Assembly (NCBI RefSeq): GCF_050003625.1
Contig: NC_134397.1
Coordinates: forward strand, 279,056,070 to 279,120,069
DNA length: 64,000 bases
Source of the DNA: Haematobia irritans
Taxonomy: Eukaryota > Arthropoda > Insecta > Diptera > Muscidae
Direction of reading: 5' to 3'
Below are positions 13,201-28,200 of this stretch, piece after piece; within the stretch, counting starts at the first letter, position 1; each line of letters begins with the position of its first letter. The position numbers were made by a program, and so were the translations under genes. Below the pieces are notes generated by a model. That model made no database searches. It was not told the DNA's origin and worked only from the letters and a program-made list of their open reading frames with translations.

Positions 13201-16200
13201 AAAAACAATCAATTTTTCGGACTATTAAACTCAAATGAATGTGCTAATAATATTTACTGATACACAATACGTTAGCGAACCAAAGAGAGTGTGGATGACG
13301 GATGAAGAAGAGTAGATATACGAAATTGTCCAACAGAAATAAACAATTTCGGCAACAATTTATATCAATAGGGGATTGTAGGATAACCTACGAAAGTTAC
13401 ATCAAATACAAGAATCGTGAATATGATAAATGTCCAATGCAAATCGATGAATGTCAAATACCATGAACATTTGAGTATTTAAATATCTTGAAATAAAAAA
13501 TTAAAGCCTACGTTCCTAATATCGGAATTCAATTAAATTATTTTTTCTCTAAATAAATGTATTGGTGGTAGATCCGAGTTATTTAAATAGAAAAAAGTCA
13601 AAATTGATTGATAACTTTATTTATTCAAAAAATATTAATTATTATACACTCAAAAAAAAGTGAACTCTCTATTTCACTAACATAAAGCCAATTTAACTTT
13701 ATTTTAGTTCATGGAATTATTATGCTTGGAGAAAGTTTCCTTTACTCTAATAATTTTTTGCGTACGTTAGTTAAATTAAATTAAGCATAAAAATTAACTA
13801 AATTCATATCTTCCACAAAATAGTTCAGTATTTCTTTAAATTTGCAAATTTTACTACAAATGCGTTCATCATGAACTTCTTATGTCACTAAAGACATTCT
13901 TGCAATTTTGAACTCCAAATATTTCCTTGAAACTACAATTTTTTTTCAAGTGAAAAAATTTAATTATGCCTAATAAATTTTCTTGAATTTGTCGAAAAAT
14001 ATTTACTTATTTTAATTACATCGGCGAGATGCCAGCGTTTATAATACTGTTTAGTTAAAATTTTCTAAAAATATTCAAAATTTTCTAAAATTAACCAAAA
14101 TATTTCTTCCTGGTGTGTTCACTGTATTTTCAGTGTAGTAAATGTATAATATGTATGGAAATGAATTGAAGAGTAAAGAATTGAAACATTCTATTTTATG
14201 ATTTATATCGTATAGTTCATTTAAATGGGTATGTACACTCAAAAAAAGGTGAACCTACCGGAAGGAAATTTCTGGTTAATTTTAGAAAAATTAAATTAAT
14301 TTTCAAAAATTTTAACTAAACTATATTACAAACGCACATATCACGCGGATTACACAAAAATAAGTAAATATTTATCGACAAATTCAAGAAAAATTATTAA
14401 ACATAATTTTTTCCTTCTTTTTGGGCTCATTTAACGAACGCACACAAAAAATTATTAAAGTTAAAGAAACTTTCTCAAAACATTATAATTCCATAAACTA
14501 AAATAGAATTAAATTAGGTTTAGTGCTATATGCGGGTCACTTTTTTGTTAAGTGTATATTCATCAAAATAGTTGAGAGTACAATACAGCAGTATACAACA
14601 ATAGTCACGCTACTACAAGATCAGGCTGTAGAGAAGTTTAATCTTAAGAAATATGTCAACACAAAATTGTTGAGCTGATGATTCATCCTTAAAACAACAG
14701 CAATGTAATAACAGATTTTGGGTACTACGAGGAAACATTCATTTCGCTTACTACGTGGTCACACTGGCCAGTATTTCACAAAATTATTTCTCTTGTTTCG
14801 ATAGTAATAAACTAAAACAGTATTTATGAAATAAAGCTTAAAGCACACACCAGTGACCAGTGTGAAATACTCTTGAAATGACACACACATACACTTTTAT
14901 CCCCGAAACATTGCCTTTATTACTTCATTTGTGAAATTCGTACTCTTATAACAAAGCTTGGATATTCTTTCCTTTCTTGTCCACTACTTGGTCATCATCC
15001 TTTAATCGATGTGTTTCGATTTGTTTTGATTTCATGCCAAAGTTGATGTAAAAAGAATGTCCAAAAAAGATATTTTAGCATTTTTTCAGCTCTGGTTTGT
15101 AGTAGAGGAATGTCGCTTGTGATACTAAAGTTGTATTGAACATTGTTTTTTTTTTTCAAATACATTCTTTTTTTCTTTGCCAAATCCCAAAAAGGCAATG
15201 AACTCCTACAAATGCAAACAATGACAAACGTACTCAGTCAGGAGAGCTTACATTTATTTATGTTTTTATACAGGCTATTTGTTTCTGTCGTACAAACGTA
15301 CGAGTATGAGTAGTATTTCAAGTCTTCTTATATTTGCTTTTCATTCTTAAAAAGCAAATAATTACATTGTTGCGTATGCGGAATGTTTTGTTGATATGTT
15401 GCTTATACGACCTAATATAAAAAGAGGTTTTGGTTTATGAGAAAGACTACATATATACAACTTTTATAACTTTTTAAATAAGAAGATTATTAATATCTTA
15501 TTCATCCAAAAATTTTATAAAAAAAAATCAATAAAATATATATATTTTTATACCCTTCACCACTACTGTGGTACAGGGTATAATAAGTTTGTGCATTTGT
15601 ATGTAACGCCAAGAAGGAGTAATCATAGACCAACCTTTTAGTATACGGATCGGCTTATAATTAAATTCTGAGTCGATTTAGCGATGTCCGTCTGTCTGTC
15701 TGTCTGTCTGTCCGTCTGTCTGTATGTTGATGTATTTTTGTGTGCAAAGTACAGCTCGCAGTTTTCGTCCGATTGTCCTAAAATTTGGTATAGGGTCCTG
15801 TTTCGGCTCAAAGACGATCCCTATTGATTTTGGAAAAAATCGGTTCAGATTTAGATATAGCTGCCATATATATTTTTCACCGATCTGGTCATAATTGGCG
15901 TGTATATCAACCGATCTTCCTCAAATTCCGTACATCCGAATATTTTATGGGTCTCGAAAAACCTGCAAAATATCAGCCAAATCAGTTCAGATTTAGATAT
16001 AGCTCCCATATATAGCTTTCGCCCGATTTACACTCATTTTCCCACAGAGGCCAATTTTTTGCTCCGATTTAGTTGAAATTTTGCACAGGGAGTAGAATTA
16101 GCATTGTAACTATGCGTGCCAAATTTGGTTGAAATCGGTTCAGATTTGGATATATCTCCCATATATAGCTTTCGCCCGATTTAAACTCATATGACCACAG

Positions 16201-19200
16201 AGGCCAATTTTTAACTCCGATTTAGTTGAAATTTTGCACAGGGAGTAGAATTAACATTGTTGCTATACGTACCAAATTTGGTTGAAATCGGTTCAGATTT
16301 AGATATAGCTCCCATATATATGTTTTTCTGATTTCGACAAAAATGGTCAAAATACCAACATTTTCCTTGTAAAATCGCCACTGCTTAGTCGAAAAGTTGT
16401 AAAAATGACTCTAATTTTTCTAAACTTCTAATACATATATATCGAGCGATAAATCATAAATAAACTTTTGCGAAGTTTCCTTAAAATTGCTTCAAATTTA
16501 AATGTTTCCCACATTTTTTACTAACATTGTGTTCCACCCTAGTGCATTAGCCGACTTAAATTTTGTGTATATAGATTTTGTAGAAGTCTATCAAATTCTG
16601 TCCAGATCGAGTGATATTTAAATGTATGTATTTGGGACAAACCTTTATATATAGCCCCCAACACATTTGACGGATGTGATATGGTATCGAAAATTTAGAT
16701 CTACAAAGTGGTGCAGGGTATAATATAGTCGGCCCCGCCCGACTTTAGACTTTCCTTACTTGTTTTAATTGTTGTTGTTTTTTTGATTTCAGCTTAAAAC
16801 CATGCATTGACTAAACTAAAAGTGTAGCTTAACCATCAGAGGAAAATAATGTTTGTCAAATTTATTTGGGCAAAGCCCTATAGACTGCAAGATAGTTGGA
16901 CGCACGTTTCGGAATTACCACATTCCTCATCAGCATCCTCTACTTGCAGCAAAACTACCAACCAATTATCAGAATAAATTCAGGCAGTTCACTAAACCCA
17001 AAAGTAAACCACACTTGAACCTTCCGAAAAAAGGTTTTACATGATAGCCGGCTTATGCCGAAATAAATTCCTTTGCCACCTAATTTAAAAAATGAAATCG
17101 ACATTGTTTAATGTCCAGCATTTCTTTCGGAGCGAACATATGCAATTAAAAGGGTGTAACAAATAACTTTATAGTCAAAAACTCATTGTGAGGCTATTCA
17201 AAGAAAAAAATAATTAATTTCAAATAGCTCAGAAATAAAAATCTTTACCTCTTCTTTAGACTAACATTTGTGTGATTTTTCGAAAACTATCCACTCAAAT
17301 AATTGGGAATGGATGTACAAAAAATAGCTGCCACAGATGATCAATTTATATAGATTTTTTCGACCAATTTTAACATTTCGATAAATCGACTTTTCGAAGT
17401 TTTTCCAATTGTTGAGACTTTTCAAAAGTCGACGTTGGAATTTTCAGATTTTTTACACACTAAAATAATATAGATTGCATACCCCTTTCAATTCAATTCC
17501 AATTAGTCGCTTTAATCACCATCAAAGGACGATTATTAGATTTAACTCTACTTTCAAAAGAAATCGAAAGTCAGTTGCCGAAGTTGAAGATTATTACATT
17601 TTGACTTTGACTTTTGTATCCTTAGACCAAATTCGAATCGTACACATAATTCGCTAAGTTCCTGAGCAAAGTGCTACCTTTTAGCGGGTAATCTTAAAAA
17701 CTGTAGCTTTTCAATCATAAGTAGATTTGATTCTATTAAATAAAACTTCTCCAGTGGTACCGATCTGAGTCAATAATAACAGATAGCAGAAGATATTGAC
17801 AAGCAGAATATCATTTAGTGGCTACAGACGAAAAGCGACGATGACTTTGGGAATAATACGGAGATTTAATTCGTGACGTCCGCAAACCTATAATTATCTC
17901 TAATCAATTTCCAATAATGCCCATCGTCGAACTGGAACACCCCGCCAAAGTATACATGGACACCACTCTGGGTAATATAGAAGTTCACCAACCGTACCCT
18001 AATCTGACCTATTATATATTGGGGCCAAAATAAAATTGAAGAATAACAATAAATAAGAAACACTAAACAAACTGGTGTAATGAGATAATGTAATTGCAAT
18101 TGGCCCGATCTTTAACATAAAGTGATACTAGATGGTTATTAATAATTTTCATCATATAAGTACATTTGCGTGTCTCTGTGTGTGTATGTGTTAGACATTC
18201 TCGATTTCCCTGATGACCCACATTTTATGAGCATAGATCCACTTGAACTTTCTATTTACTATGGTCGGGCCGTAATATTATTTGTTTACTTTTTTCTATT
18301 AATCTTTTTTTTTACTCTTTCTCTCCTTTTTTCTCTTTTTGAATATAAATCCCAGTATTATTGTATTTTCGATTACGGCATATTTGTATATAAAAAAAAC
18401 GCCGCTGAATGTTTTACTTCTATGGATGTGGCACTACACAATTTCTCTACATAGACAAACTAATATATTTCGATTGGATTCCCTTTTATTGTTTGTTTAG
18501 GTAAATGTGTTGAGTTTCATATAAATTTAATGTTAATGGTAATATGTTATATTCTGTTTGTACAACTTGCGTATGTATGTGTGTTTGAATGCCTAAAATG
18601 TAGATAAATTCAAAAGACATGGTATGAGCATACATATGAAGTGGACTACTGGTTCGAAAATAGATAAAACTTTATAGCTGGAACTTTACACGAGACATAG
18701 ACATTTTAGGATTTTATTAGTGATCCATATCCATCCGTCCATCTACCACACAACATAGTTTCGAACCATTGAGAAGCAGACAAGATAATTATTCAAATCC
18801 AACATCACAACAATAACCAACAAAAGTTAAACAAAATGAAATGAAAACCAAATACTATAAGTATATAAATAAAATATATAGTTGTTCGTATTATTCGCCT
18901 AATGATAAATTCACATCCATGATATGTGCCCAATGATAGTGTGTATCGTAAACAAAATCTCTCTTTTTTTTTCTCCAGATGACAGAACAACAGAGCTGGG
19001 CAAGCTCTTACTATGTTCAAATATCTATAAAAAACGAGGAAATTTACTACTTGCAAATAAATCTTGATGATCAAAAGCAGAAAAGGTTGATTTATAACTT
19101 TTAATATATTTTCATACATATGTATCCATAAACATAAATAAACTACGTCCACAACGTTTTCATGTTTAAAATTTGAACGATGCCAATTTAAAAACTAAAT

Positions 19201-22200
19201 ACCAAATACCCTGTCAACATTAGAATCAATTTGTAACCACGGGATGTGCACTAAGTTGACTTTATGATGTCAATCCATCAATAAGTGATTAGAGTATGAA
19301 TAAACTGGTAATCTTTTTTCTAAGAATAAACTGGTAATGTTTTGTTGGAGTGGGTAAAAAAAATAATTGCCTTTTGTTCTCATAAGAGCTGGAGGTTTAA
19401 AGCTTTACATAAGAAACATTAAGCATTTTTGAGTAGCAATTGCGAATTATTCAACGTTTCGGGAAGGTCAATTTTCATAAAATCCCGCCCTTCCATGAAA
19501 TAGGGAAATAAAAATCGAAAATCGACATTTCAAAACAATTTAAAATGCGAAGGCACGTTGAAAAGCTCGCTCGGAATTTAAAGCTGAATAATATCGTATG
19601 TAAATCTTTTTATGGTATCTGCGGGAGAAATGATAAATAATTTATTTCACATGGAAATGTCTCCTGCTTACCTACCAACGATTTTTATGACTCATACAAG
19701 TAAAATATATGGCAGACACACTGTACCCGATTCTATGAAAATTGTCTGCATTTCTCAATAATTACCCAGAATTGCATACCGGTATAAATGGTTCGAATCT
19801 TCCAAACAATTCTTTGATTCATGATTGATTGATGGTAAATTCCATTCCGATTCAATATTTTTTGTGAGGTTTATTTCTTATTCGCATTATCTTGTACGCA
19901 ATGTTGTAAACCATTTGCGTATAAGTCGAAACTTTTGAATAATAGAAATAATAGAAAGTCGACTTTTACTACATTCTGAAAAGCCGACAATTAGCTTGCA
20001 TCAAGGGCCAACTTTTGGATAGAGGAAATAGTCGACGTTTTTGAAGTTTTTATTGAGAAGACGAAAAGTCGACTAGTAGACTGGACATGTCATCAGTATT
20101 TTTTAATCTACCATATATTTCATCATCTCTGGATTTCGATTCGATTTCCTACAGCTACGCAATCCCACAATAAAATGTCCTGGTAATATTTATTATTTAT
20201 TACCTGATGATATTTTCTTTATTTATTTTTTTTTCTCAGTTGTGCGTGGTATCACCAAAAAAAATGAAGAAAGCCAATTAAACTTACCCGCCTTGATACA
20301 GATACTTAACTACCCAGCGGCGTAAATCGATCTCTACATGAGTCGGTTTCATATTACATTAATAATGTATATACTATGGCAAAAACTAAAATTCCCTATA
20401 CAAATACCATTGAAATACATGTATGCATATATCTACGTACATATCTGCAATAACCACTGTTATAAGCACAGTTATGCAGGAAATCGGAAAGAGTATTGGC
20501 TAATGCTACGGAAGGAAGTAGAAAATTTAAGCCATTAATGTATTCCCACTATTAAATTTTCCAAGCTATATGTGAAAGCGTCAGTGTGTCTGTAAGAGAG
20601 AGGGAGAGAGAGAGCAGTGTGTGTGTATAAAACACCAGCAATAACATAGTCACGAAATCCATCAAAAAGAGATTATCTTATATTGATGAAATATCAATTT
20701 GATAGATTTTAAATTTGAACATTTGAATGTGAATTTTACCAAGGATTTTCCTTGAACACAATGGATTTATTTTGAAGCGGGCATTCAATGGAATTCACTA
20801 GTAATGCTTTTAGTCTGCCTAAAGGCTATAAATAAATATAAAATAGAAAAAAATAAGTTTTCAAAAAAATATATATAATATGAATGAAAACATACTTCAA
20901 AATTCAATAAAAAACAAGTAAGGAAAGTCTAAAGTCGGGCGGGGCCGACTATATTCTACCCTGCACCACTTTTTAGATCTAAATTTTCGATACCATATCA
21001 CATCCGTCAAATGTGTTGGGGGCTATATATAAAGGTTTGTCCCAAATACATACATTTAAATATCACTCGATCTGGACAGAATTTGATAGACTTCTACAAA
21101 ATCTATATACACAAAATTTAAGTCGGCTAATGCACTAGGGTGGAACACAATGTTAGTAAAAAATGTGGGAAACATTTAAATTTGAAGCAATTTTAAGGAA
21201 ACTTCGCAAAAGTTTATTTATGATTTATCGCTCGATATATATGTATTAGAAGTTTAGAAAAATTAGAGTCATTTTTACAACTTTTCGACTAAGCAGTGGC
21301 GATTTTACAAGGAAAATGTTGGTATTTTGACCATTTTTGTCGAAATCAGAAAAACATATATATGGGAGCTATATCTAAATCTGAACCGATTTCAACCAAA
21401 TTTGGCATGCATAGCCACAATGCTAATTCTACTCCCTGTGCAAAATTTCAACTAAATCGGAGTTAAAAATTGGTGTAAATCGGGCGAAATCTATATATGG
21501 GAGATATATCTAAATCTGAACCGATTTCAACCAAATTTGGCACGCGTAGCTACAATGCTAATTCTACTCCCTGTGAAAATTTTCAATTCAATCGAAGTAA
21601 AAGATTGGCCACTGTGGTCATATGAGTGTAAATCGGGCGAACGATATATATATGGGAGCTATATCTAAATCTGAACCGATTTCAATAAAATTTGGCACAC
21701 TTGACTATAGTACTAATTGTTCTTCTTGTGCACAATTTTAAGCAAATTAGGGTAAAACTCTGGCTTCTGGGGCCATATAAGTCCATATCGGGCGAAATAT
21801 ATATGGGAGCTATATCTAAATCTGAATCGATTTCTTCAAAAATCGATAGGGTTCTATTCTGAGCCAAAACACATACTTGTGCCAAATTTGAAGTCGATTG
21901 GACTAAAACTGCGACCTAGACTTTTATTACAAAAATGTGTTCACAGACGGACATGGCTATATCGACTCAGGAGCCCACCCTGAGCATTTTTGCCAAAGAC
22001 ATCATGTGTCTATCTCGTCTCCTTCTGGGTGTTGCAAACATATGCACTAACTTATAATACCTTGTTCCACAGTGTAGCGCAGGGTATAAATATAAACTTA
22101 AATCACATAGTTTTAGGAGAAGTTAATTAATTAAAGTTTTGAATAAAAACATTTATTTGCCTGGCTCAAAGCTATTCTCTAATAAAATAGGGCGACAAGA

Positions 22201-25200
22201 GTTAAAGACCACATTTACAAATATATTTGAAAAAGGAACTGTATAAAATATATGATAGAAACTATAAGGACTTACAGTCCAAAATTACAGACTTCTGATT
22301 TATACATATCCTAACTACCGTGAAATGTATTATTTCAAATCATTTTTGTTATTTTATGTTGAACTCGCCCTGAATGTAATAAAAATGTTCGATCCAAATG
22401 TGTGATACGATTACACCATAAACACTCCCAACATCTATAACTTCGTTGGTTTTTACGCAGTTTGGTCATGGAATTCACAACAAGCAGATACCAGATAAGT
22501 TAGAAACAGGGTGGCGTATGATGCATTTCAGTGGGGATAGTTTTAATATCGTATACATCACAATGTCCCAAACAAATAGAAATTCTAAATGAAAAAATAA
22601 TAATAAATTCAAATTGTCATAAAATAGCCAAATTTTCACAGTTACTATTATGCCTTAGCCCTCTAATGCCCTCTAATGCCCTTCATTTAATAAGGAAGCT
22701 TTTTGTAAAACACACCTTAAGACAACAAAAATGGGCAAAATAAAAAGAAAACTTATTTGAAACTATTCAAGAGGCTTTGCAGCATATGCTGAATTTTACC
22801 GTATAATTTTTTCTTGATTAGTTCTCTTGCTTTTGTGTCGTTAACATTGAAATTTTAATCAGCTGGCAAAAAAAATTGGGACATTAGAAGGTTAAATCAT
22901 TCCCCTTCATTTTATAAAACGACTTACGAAAATAGTGTCTGTTGCCGTGTTTTTTTAGATTGCTTTTTTATAAACTCGAACTTTTATAAACTTATGACTT
23001 ATGACGTTCATAATTGGCTCGAAATGCTCATCACTCCAATGTCGAAATGATGTTTTCTATCATAGTTCAAAGTAAATTTCGATATCGATGAAATATTTTA
23101 TATAATGCATGAAACTTTGAGGTGAGGCGATGGATGGGTTAATTGTTTTAACCGCATATGATCTTAAATTCAATTTTAGAAATGAAGTTCAGCAAACATC
23201 AACCCTAAAGCCAGACTTTCTAGATTATTTATAAATTAAAATTAACCAAATAACGAATGCATATTGAAAACATATGTAGTTATGGGAAGCCACTGTGGTT
23301 TTTTATTAATAGAATCCCTAACTGTCCGAAAACGAAAACTATGTTATAGCAAAAAATTAATAAACCCAGTTTCCCTGGTAATATTTCAAAGCTTCTCGAA
23401 GTGGTTTCACATGATAAGATGACATTCCTCATTGAGTTGGACTTTTACAAACATCGTCTCGTATTTCATCACATCTAATTTTTCAAAACGTCTGGAAAAT
23501 GTTATATTTTTTTCACTTTAAATGCTGCAACATATTGTAATTAATTATATTTATTTATTTACAAAATATATTTCATAAAATAAATTTATAAAATATAATT
23601 GAAAGGCACCGGATAACAAAGATCATTTGTGCCTGTTGGATTGTTGCAATATTGGTTTAAATGTTACTTATCTAAATATTATGAAAAAGTTTCTAATTAA
23701 TACCGATATTAATACGGTTTTTGAGTATATAAAAAGAAAAACAAGTTTAGATGTTTGAGATTCCATGAATTCTAAGGGATTCTCGTATTTTCGGGATCAT
23801 TATTTTTAAAGAGCAGTCAAGGATGCTCCTAATAGGTATATTAATTCTGGATGATGGACAATCGGAAAGAATATGTTTCACAGAGAGGTAATCGTCACAA
23901 AAACTACATTTGACGGGTTCAGTTTGGTCATAATAGTGTTGTGTATTGAAAAGCGTTTTATTCACCCTAAGACGAGCGAGAAAAATGCATTCCGATCTAC
24001 TAAGGCGGGGGTTGTAGTTAGATCTACTAATAGCTGGGTCTATCAAGCTAAGAAATACGTTGGAATCGCACCAATTGCGAGTGTTAATGTAGACCTTTTT
24101 GGACAAAAAAGGTGTTGTTATAACCTTGTGAAAGGAGGGTGGAGTGAATATTTGATTCGAATTTAAGGATCTCTTTGCAATCTCGTCCGCATATTCATTA
24201 CCGCTTATATCGACGTGGGAAGGTATCCACATTATTATAATGTCAGCTCGAGAGGCGTGGAAAATTAAGTGGTCGAAAACATGGCCCTTATTGGATTGTA
24301 TGGCCTTTGCCACACTAAGACTATCGGTACAGATAAGTGTCCTACCAGGTTGCCCCGAAGCATATGCTACAGCAGATGCAATGGCAGCCAACTCAGCAGA
24401 GAATATGCCAACTCTGTCCGGTAGTCGACATTCCTTTATAATACAGAAGTTCTGGCCAGATCGCCTTATGACTGAAAAACCAGTACGAATTCCATCAAAG
24501 GAACCGTCTGTATACAATACGGTTTGTGGGTTATAAAAGGTCATTTTTTCAACCAACAGTGTCTTGTATACATGGGGAGCAGTAATATTCTTGTTGTATT
24601 CGCTTAGACTGTCGTCGAAAAGAATTTTGTCGTTAAAGTCGAATAGTTTGACGGGTCTATCCGGAATAGAAATGTCAAAGTCTGAGAGCAAGTTCTTAAT
24701 TCTGCCTATAGCAGACACTGGTAATCGAGGCCCATTTTCGATATGTTCCCAAAAGGACTGATGGAGCCCATCCCCGATCATGGTGATCGCTCGAGAGGCC
24801 AAGCATATACAGTATTTCTCATGTAATTCGCTAAAACTTTTAAATTTACCCTCATGCCTTAACGACTCGATCGGTGTCGATCTCAGTAGACCAGTAGCCG
24901 TTCGATAACACTTATTCATGGAAGTATCAAGTTTGGAGATGTTGGACCGCGAAGTCCATCCATATAATGTTATACCGTGTGAAAGAATTCCTGATACGAG
25001 TGACCTACATATATGAACCGCAACGTCCATATGAGGACCCTTGTTCCTAGAGCAGATAAGTCTCAATAAGTTATTGACCTTTGTCAATTTACTTACTAAG
25101 TATGTTGTCTGATCATTCCATAACAGATTCTTAGTAAATATAATCCCGAGGACTTTTAGACGTGTTTTGACAGAGATATCATCGTTACCGAGGCGAAGAA

Positions 25201-28200
25201 TATCGATACGACAATTTCTTTTCCTGCATACGTGAAGGAGTTCTGTCTTTGAGTCAGGAATGATTGCTCCCGAATATCTAGCCCAATCCTGAACACGATT
25301 GTTAAAACTATTCATATTGAAATCAATGTCATCGTGGTTTCCAGAAAAAATAGCAAATATGTTATCGGCATAAATTCCGACATAGTCGACAGTCGGGTGA
25401 GTTACCATGGTATAGGCAAGGCTATTCGCGTATATATTGTAAAGCACAACGGATAGTGGAGACCCCTGTGGAATACCATTGTCAAGTTCGAATGTTTGGG
25501 AATAGTGGCCATCGATCTTGACAACGATTCTTCGATTTGACAAAAATGAATGAAGCAAATGGAGTATAGACGAATTCATTCCCCATCTCCCTAATTCAGA
25601 TATTATCGGAGTTAGAATGACGCGATCGAAGGCTTTTTCCAAATCGGAAGACATAAGTATGGAGTGTTTCCTGTTGGAAATATTATTACGGAGCTTCTCT
25701 TCGATTTGATGACAAATGCTGTGTACACCATGTCTCGGTATAAACGCGTGTTGAATTTGGGAGATTTTGTCGTGGGTATATGTAACAAATCGTCGTGCTA
25801 TTATCTTCTCCAGGATCTTTGACATTATTGGTAACAGCGATATAGGTCTGTAGCCTTCTAGACGGTTATGGTCCTTTCCGGGTTTTGGTATTGGGGACAA
25901 TGTTGCAGTTTTCCAATCCTGTGGGTAAGTCCCAGATTGGATAATGTTATTATAAAGTTTGCATATCCTTTCCTTTATAATAATAGGTGCATTGTTGACC
26001 ATCGGATAACAAAGTTTGTCCCGTGAGGGGGTTGAACCCTTAAGGGTCATCAGAATCCGATTCAGTTCGGAAACGTCAATGTCTTGTGTCATACCGGGAA
26101 AGTGGTCTCCATTGGATGCGATAGTGGAAACAATGGAGAATTTATCTCTAATTATAGCGGGGTCAAAAGCTTCGTCGGAGCTCAGAGAACTCCAGAAGGA
26201 CGCAAATTCACACGCAATTTCCTGGGGGTTAGATATACTTCTCCTAGAGACAGTGATCATAGGAAAACATAGGAATTTTGGCGATCTTAGACGCTTTACC
26301 CTGTCCCAAAGTAAACGAATGTCTAAGAAGGGATCAAGAGAATTTAGAAAGTTTGTCCATGTCTGGCGTTTGGAGATTTTGCATTCTCTCTTAACCATGG
26401 CACATGCCCTTCTATAAAGTCTACAGTTTTCGTTCGAGCGGGATCTTCTAAATGCAATCCAGGCCTTATTCCTTATATAAATCAATCTACCAATATACCT
26501 GTTGAACCAAATAGGATTATTTCTATTGGAAGGTTTCCGGGTTAGCGGTATAGACTCGTTCGCTGCCTTTCGAAAAAGACGCCCGATTTGAGCGGCTTCT
26601 CTGTTGACATCATCAGAATGTTCAAAAGAGTCGTTAAACTGTGACAATTTCGATCGAAATAGAGGCCAGTTGGCTCTCTTGACTATGAATCGTGGTATAA
26701 AATTTCTACTATAAGTTGGTGAACAGGTGGAGATTAAAATAGGGAAGTGGTCACCTGATTCAGGTAAATCCAATCGACACCAGGAAATATTCGGGGCTAA
26801 ATCGGGACTGCACATGGTTACATCGATTGCAGTAAAAGTATTGCGTGTGCTGAGAAGAGTTGGTGAACCATCATTCAGAAATACTAAGTCTCTATCTTCC
26901 GCAAAGTTTACCCAAAGATTGCCCTGTGGTGAATCTGTGGAGGAACCCCATACGGTACTATGTGCGTTGAGATCTCCCAGAACTATATTATACCCGGTTC
27001 TCACAAATGGTATTCTATCAATTGCCTCGGCAGATAAGATAATGTCATGTTCACGATAGATATTTGTAATGGTCGTCGGGTGACCAATATCAACTGTCAG
27101 TGTCTGAAAAAGTAATGTATCAGTAGATGTGGTACTAGGCAAAAAGTGTAAGCCATTTTTGATAAAAATGGCAATACCTGCTTTAGCATAATTATAATTC
27201 TTGTTATGATATAAAACTGAATAGCCGGGTAAATGTAGTAGATGGGAGTTCCTTTCTATAATGTGTGTCTCTTGTAAGGCAATAATGTTCGGTTTATGTT
27301 TAGCAACAAGCATTTCTAAAGCGAACTTATGGCATAAGAATCCCTGAATATTCCATTGTAGAATCTTTACATCTAAATTTGTCATATTCAATAATCTAAA
27401 AAAGGAAAAAAGTGATGTAATTAATTTATGATTTATAGTTTGATTTTGATGATGTTTTTCTGTAAGTTTCAGGTGTTATTAATACTTTTAAATCTGGAAA
27501 TTTTTTGAAGGCCTGAGAACAGGGAGACATTTCTATGTCATCGATTTCTGAATTGTCCCTTGGGGGTGATTCTAATGGATTTGTAGACAGGTTGTCGGAT
27601 TTAGAAGTGGAACTAGAGGTTGGTTCACTGTTATTAAAATTGTTGCTGCTGAAAGAATTTTGGTTGTGTGTTTCATTATTTTCGTTTGAATATTTTGAAG
27701 TTGTAGTTGTTGTTTTTTCAGAATTATTTGCTGATATAGTTGAGTTGTTTGCTATTTTTGATGAAGAGCTATTTATGAGTGAACTGGAGGTTGTTGGTTG
27801 TGGTGAGTTTGTGGGTTGCTGTATTATATGCTGAGGTGGTGAGGAAAGTGAATTTGGTGGTGGAGTGTATTCTGTGGAGTGTGATTTCGTATTTTGGTTC
27901 TTGGTGGAGTCGTAGTTACTGGTTACTTGAGCGTATGTAGCTTTTGGTGTATGAGGAGTTATTAGGTGAGCTGATGGATTGGAGTTAAAAATTTTCCAGG
28001 CTTCACGGACTGTGCATCGATTGTTAATTTTTATCTTATTCACTGATTTGTGCTTCAAGAAGGTTGGACATTTTGGATCATTGGATGTATGTGATTCGAT
28101 ATTGCAGTTAACGCAAAATTTTCTGTTGCAAACATCATGAGGTGGTGGTTGAGCACATTCCCCACAAAGTGCGATCTTCTTACAATGGTTTTTTGTATGT

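Noticed and set aside
12627..13228. Two successive open frames of 133 and 67 codons
   Set aside because: No recognisable domain, composition like translated AT-rich intron, and no splice-site support. They lie between the two ETHR terminal exons.
26016..26417. A 133-codon plus-strand frame inside the I element
   Set aside because: It is antisense to ORF2 and only reflects the codon composition of the real frame.
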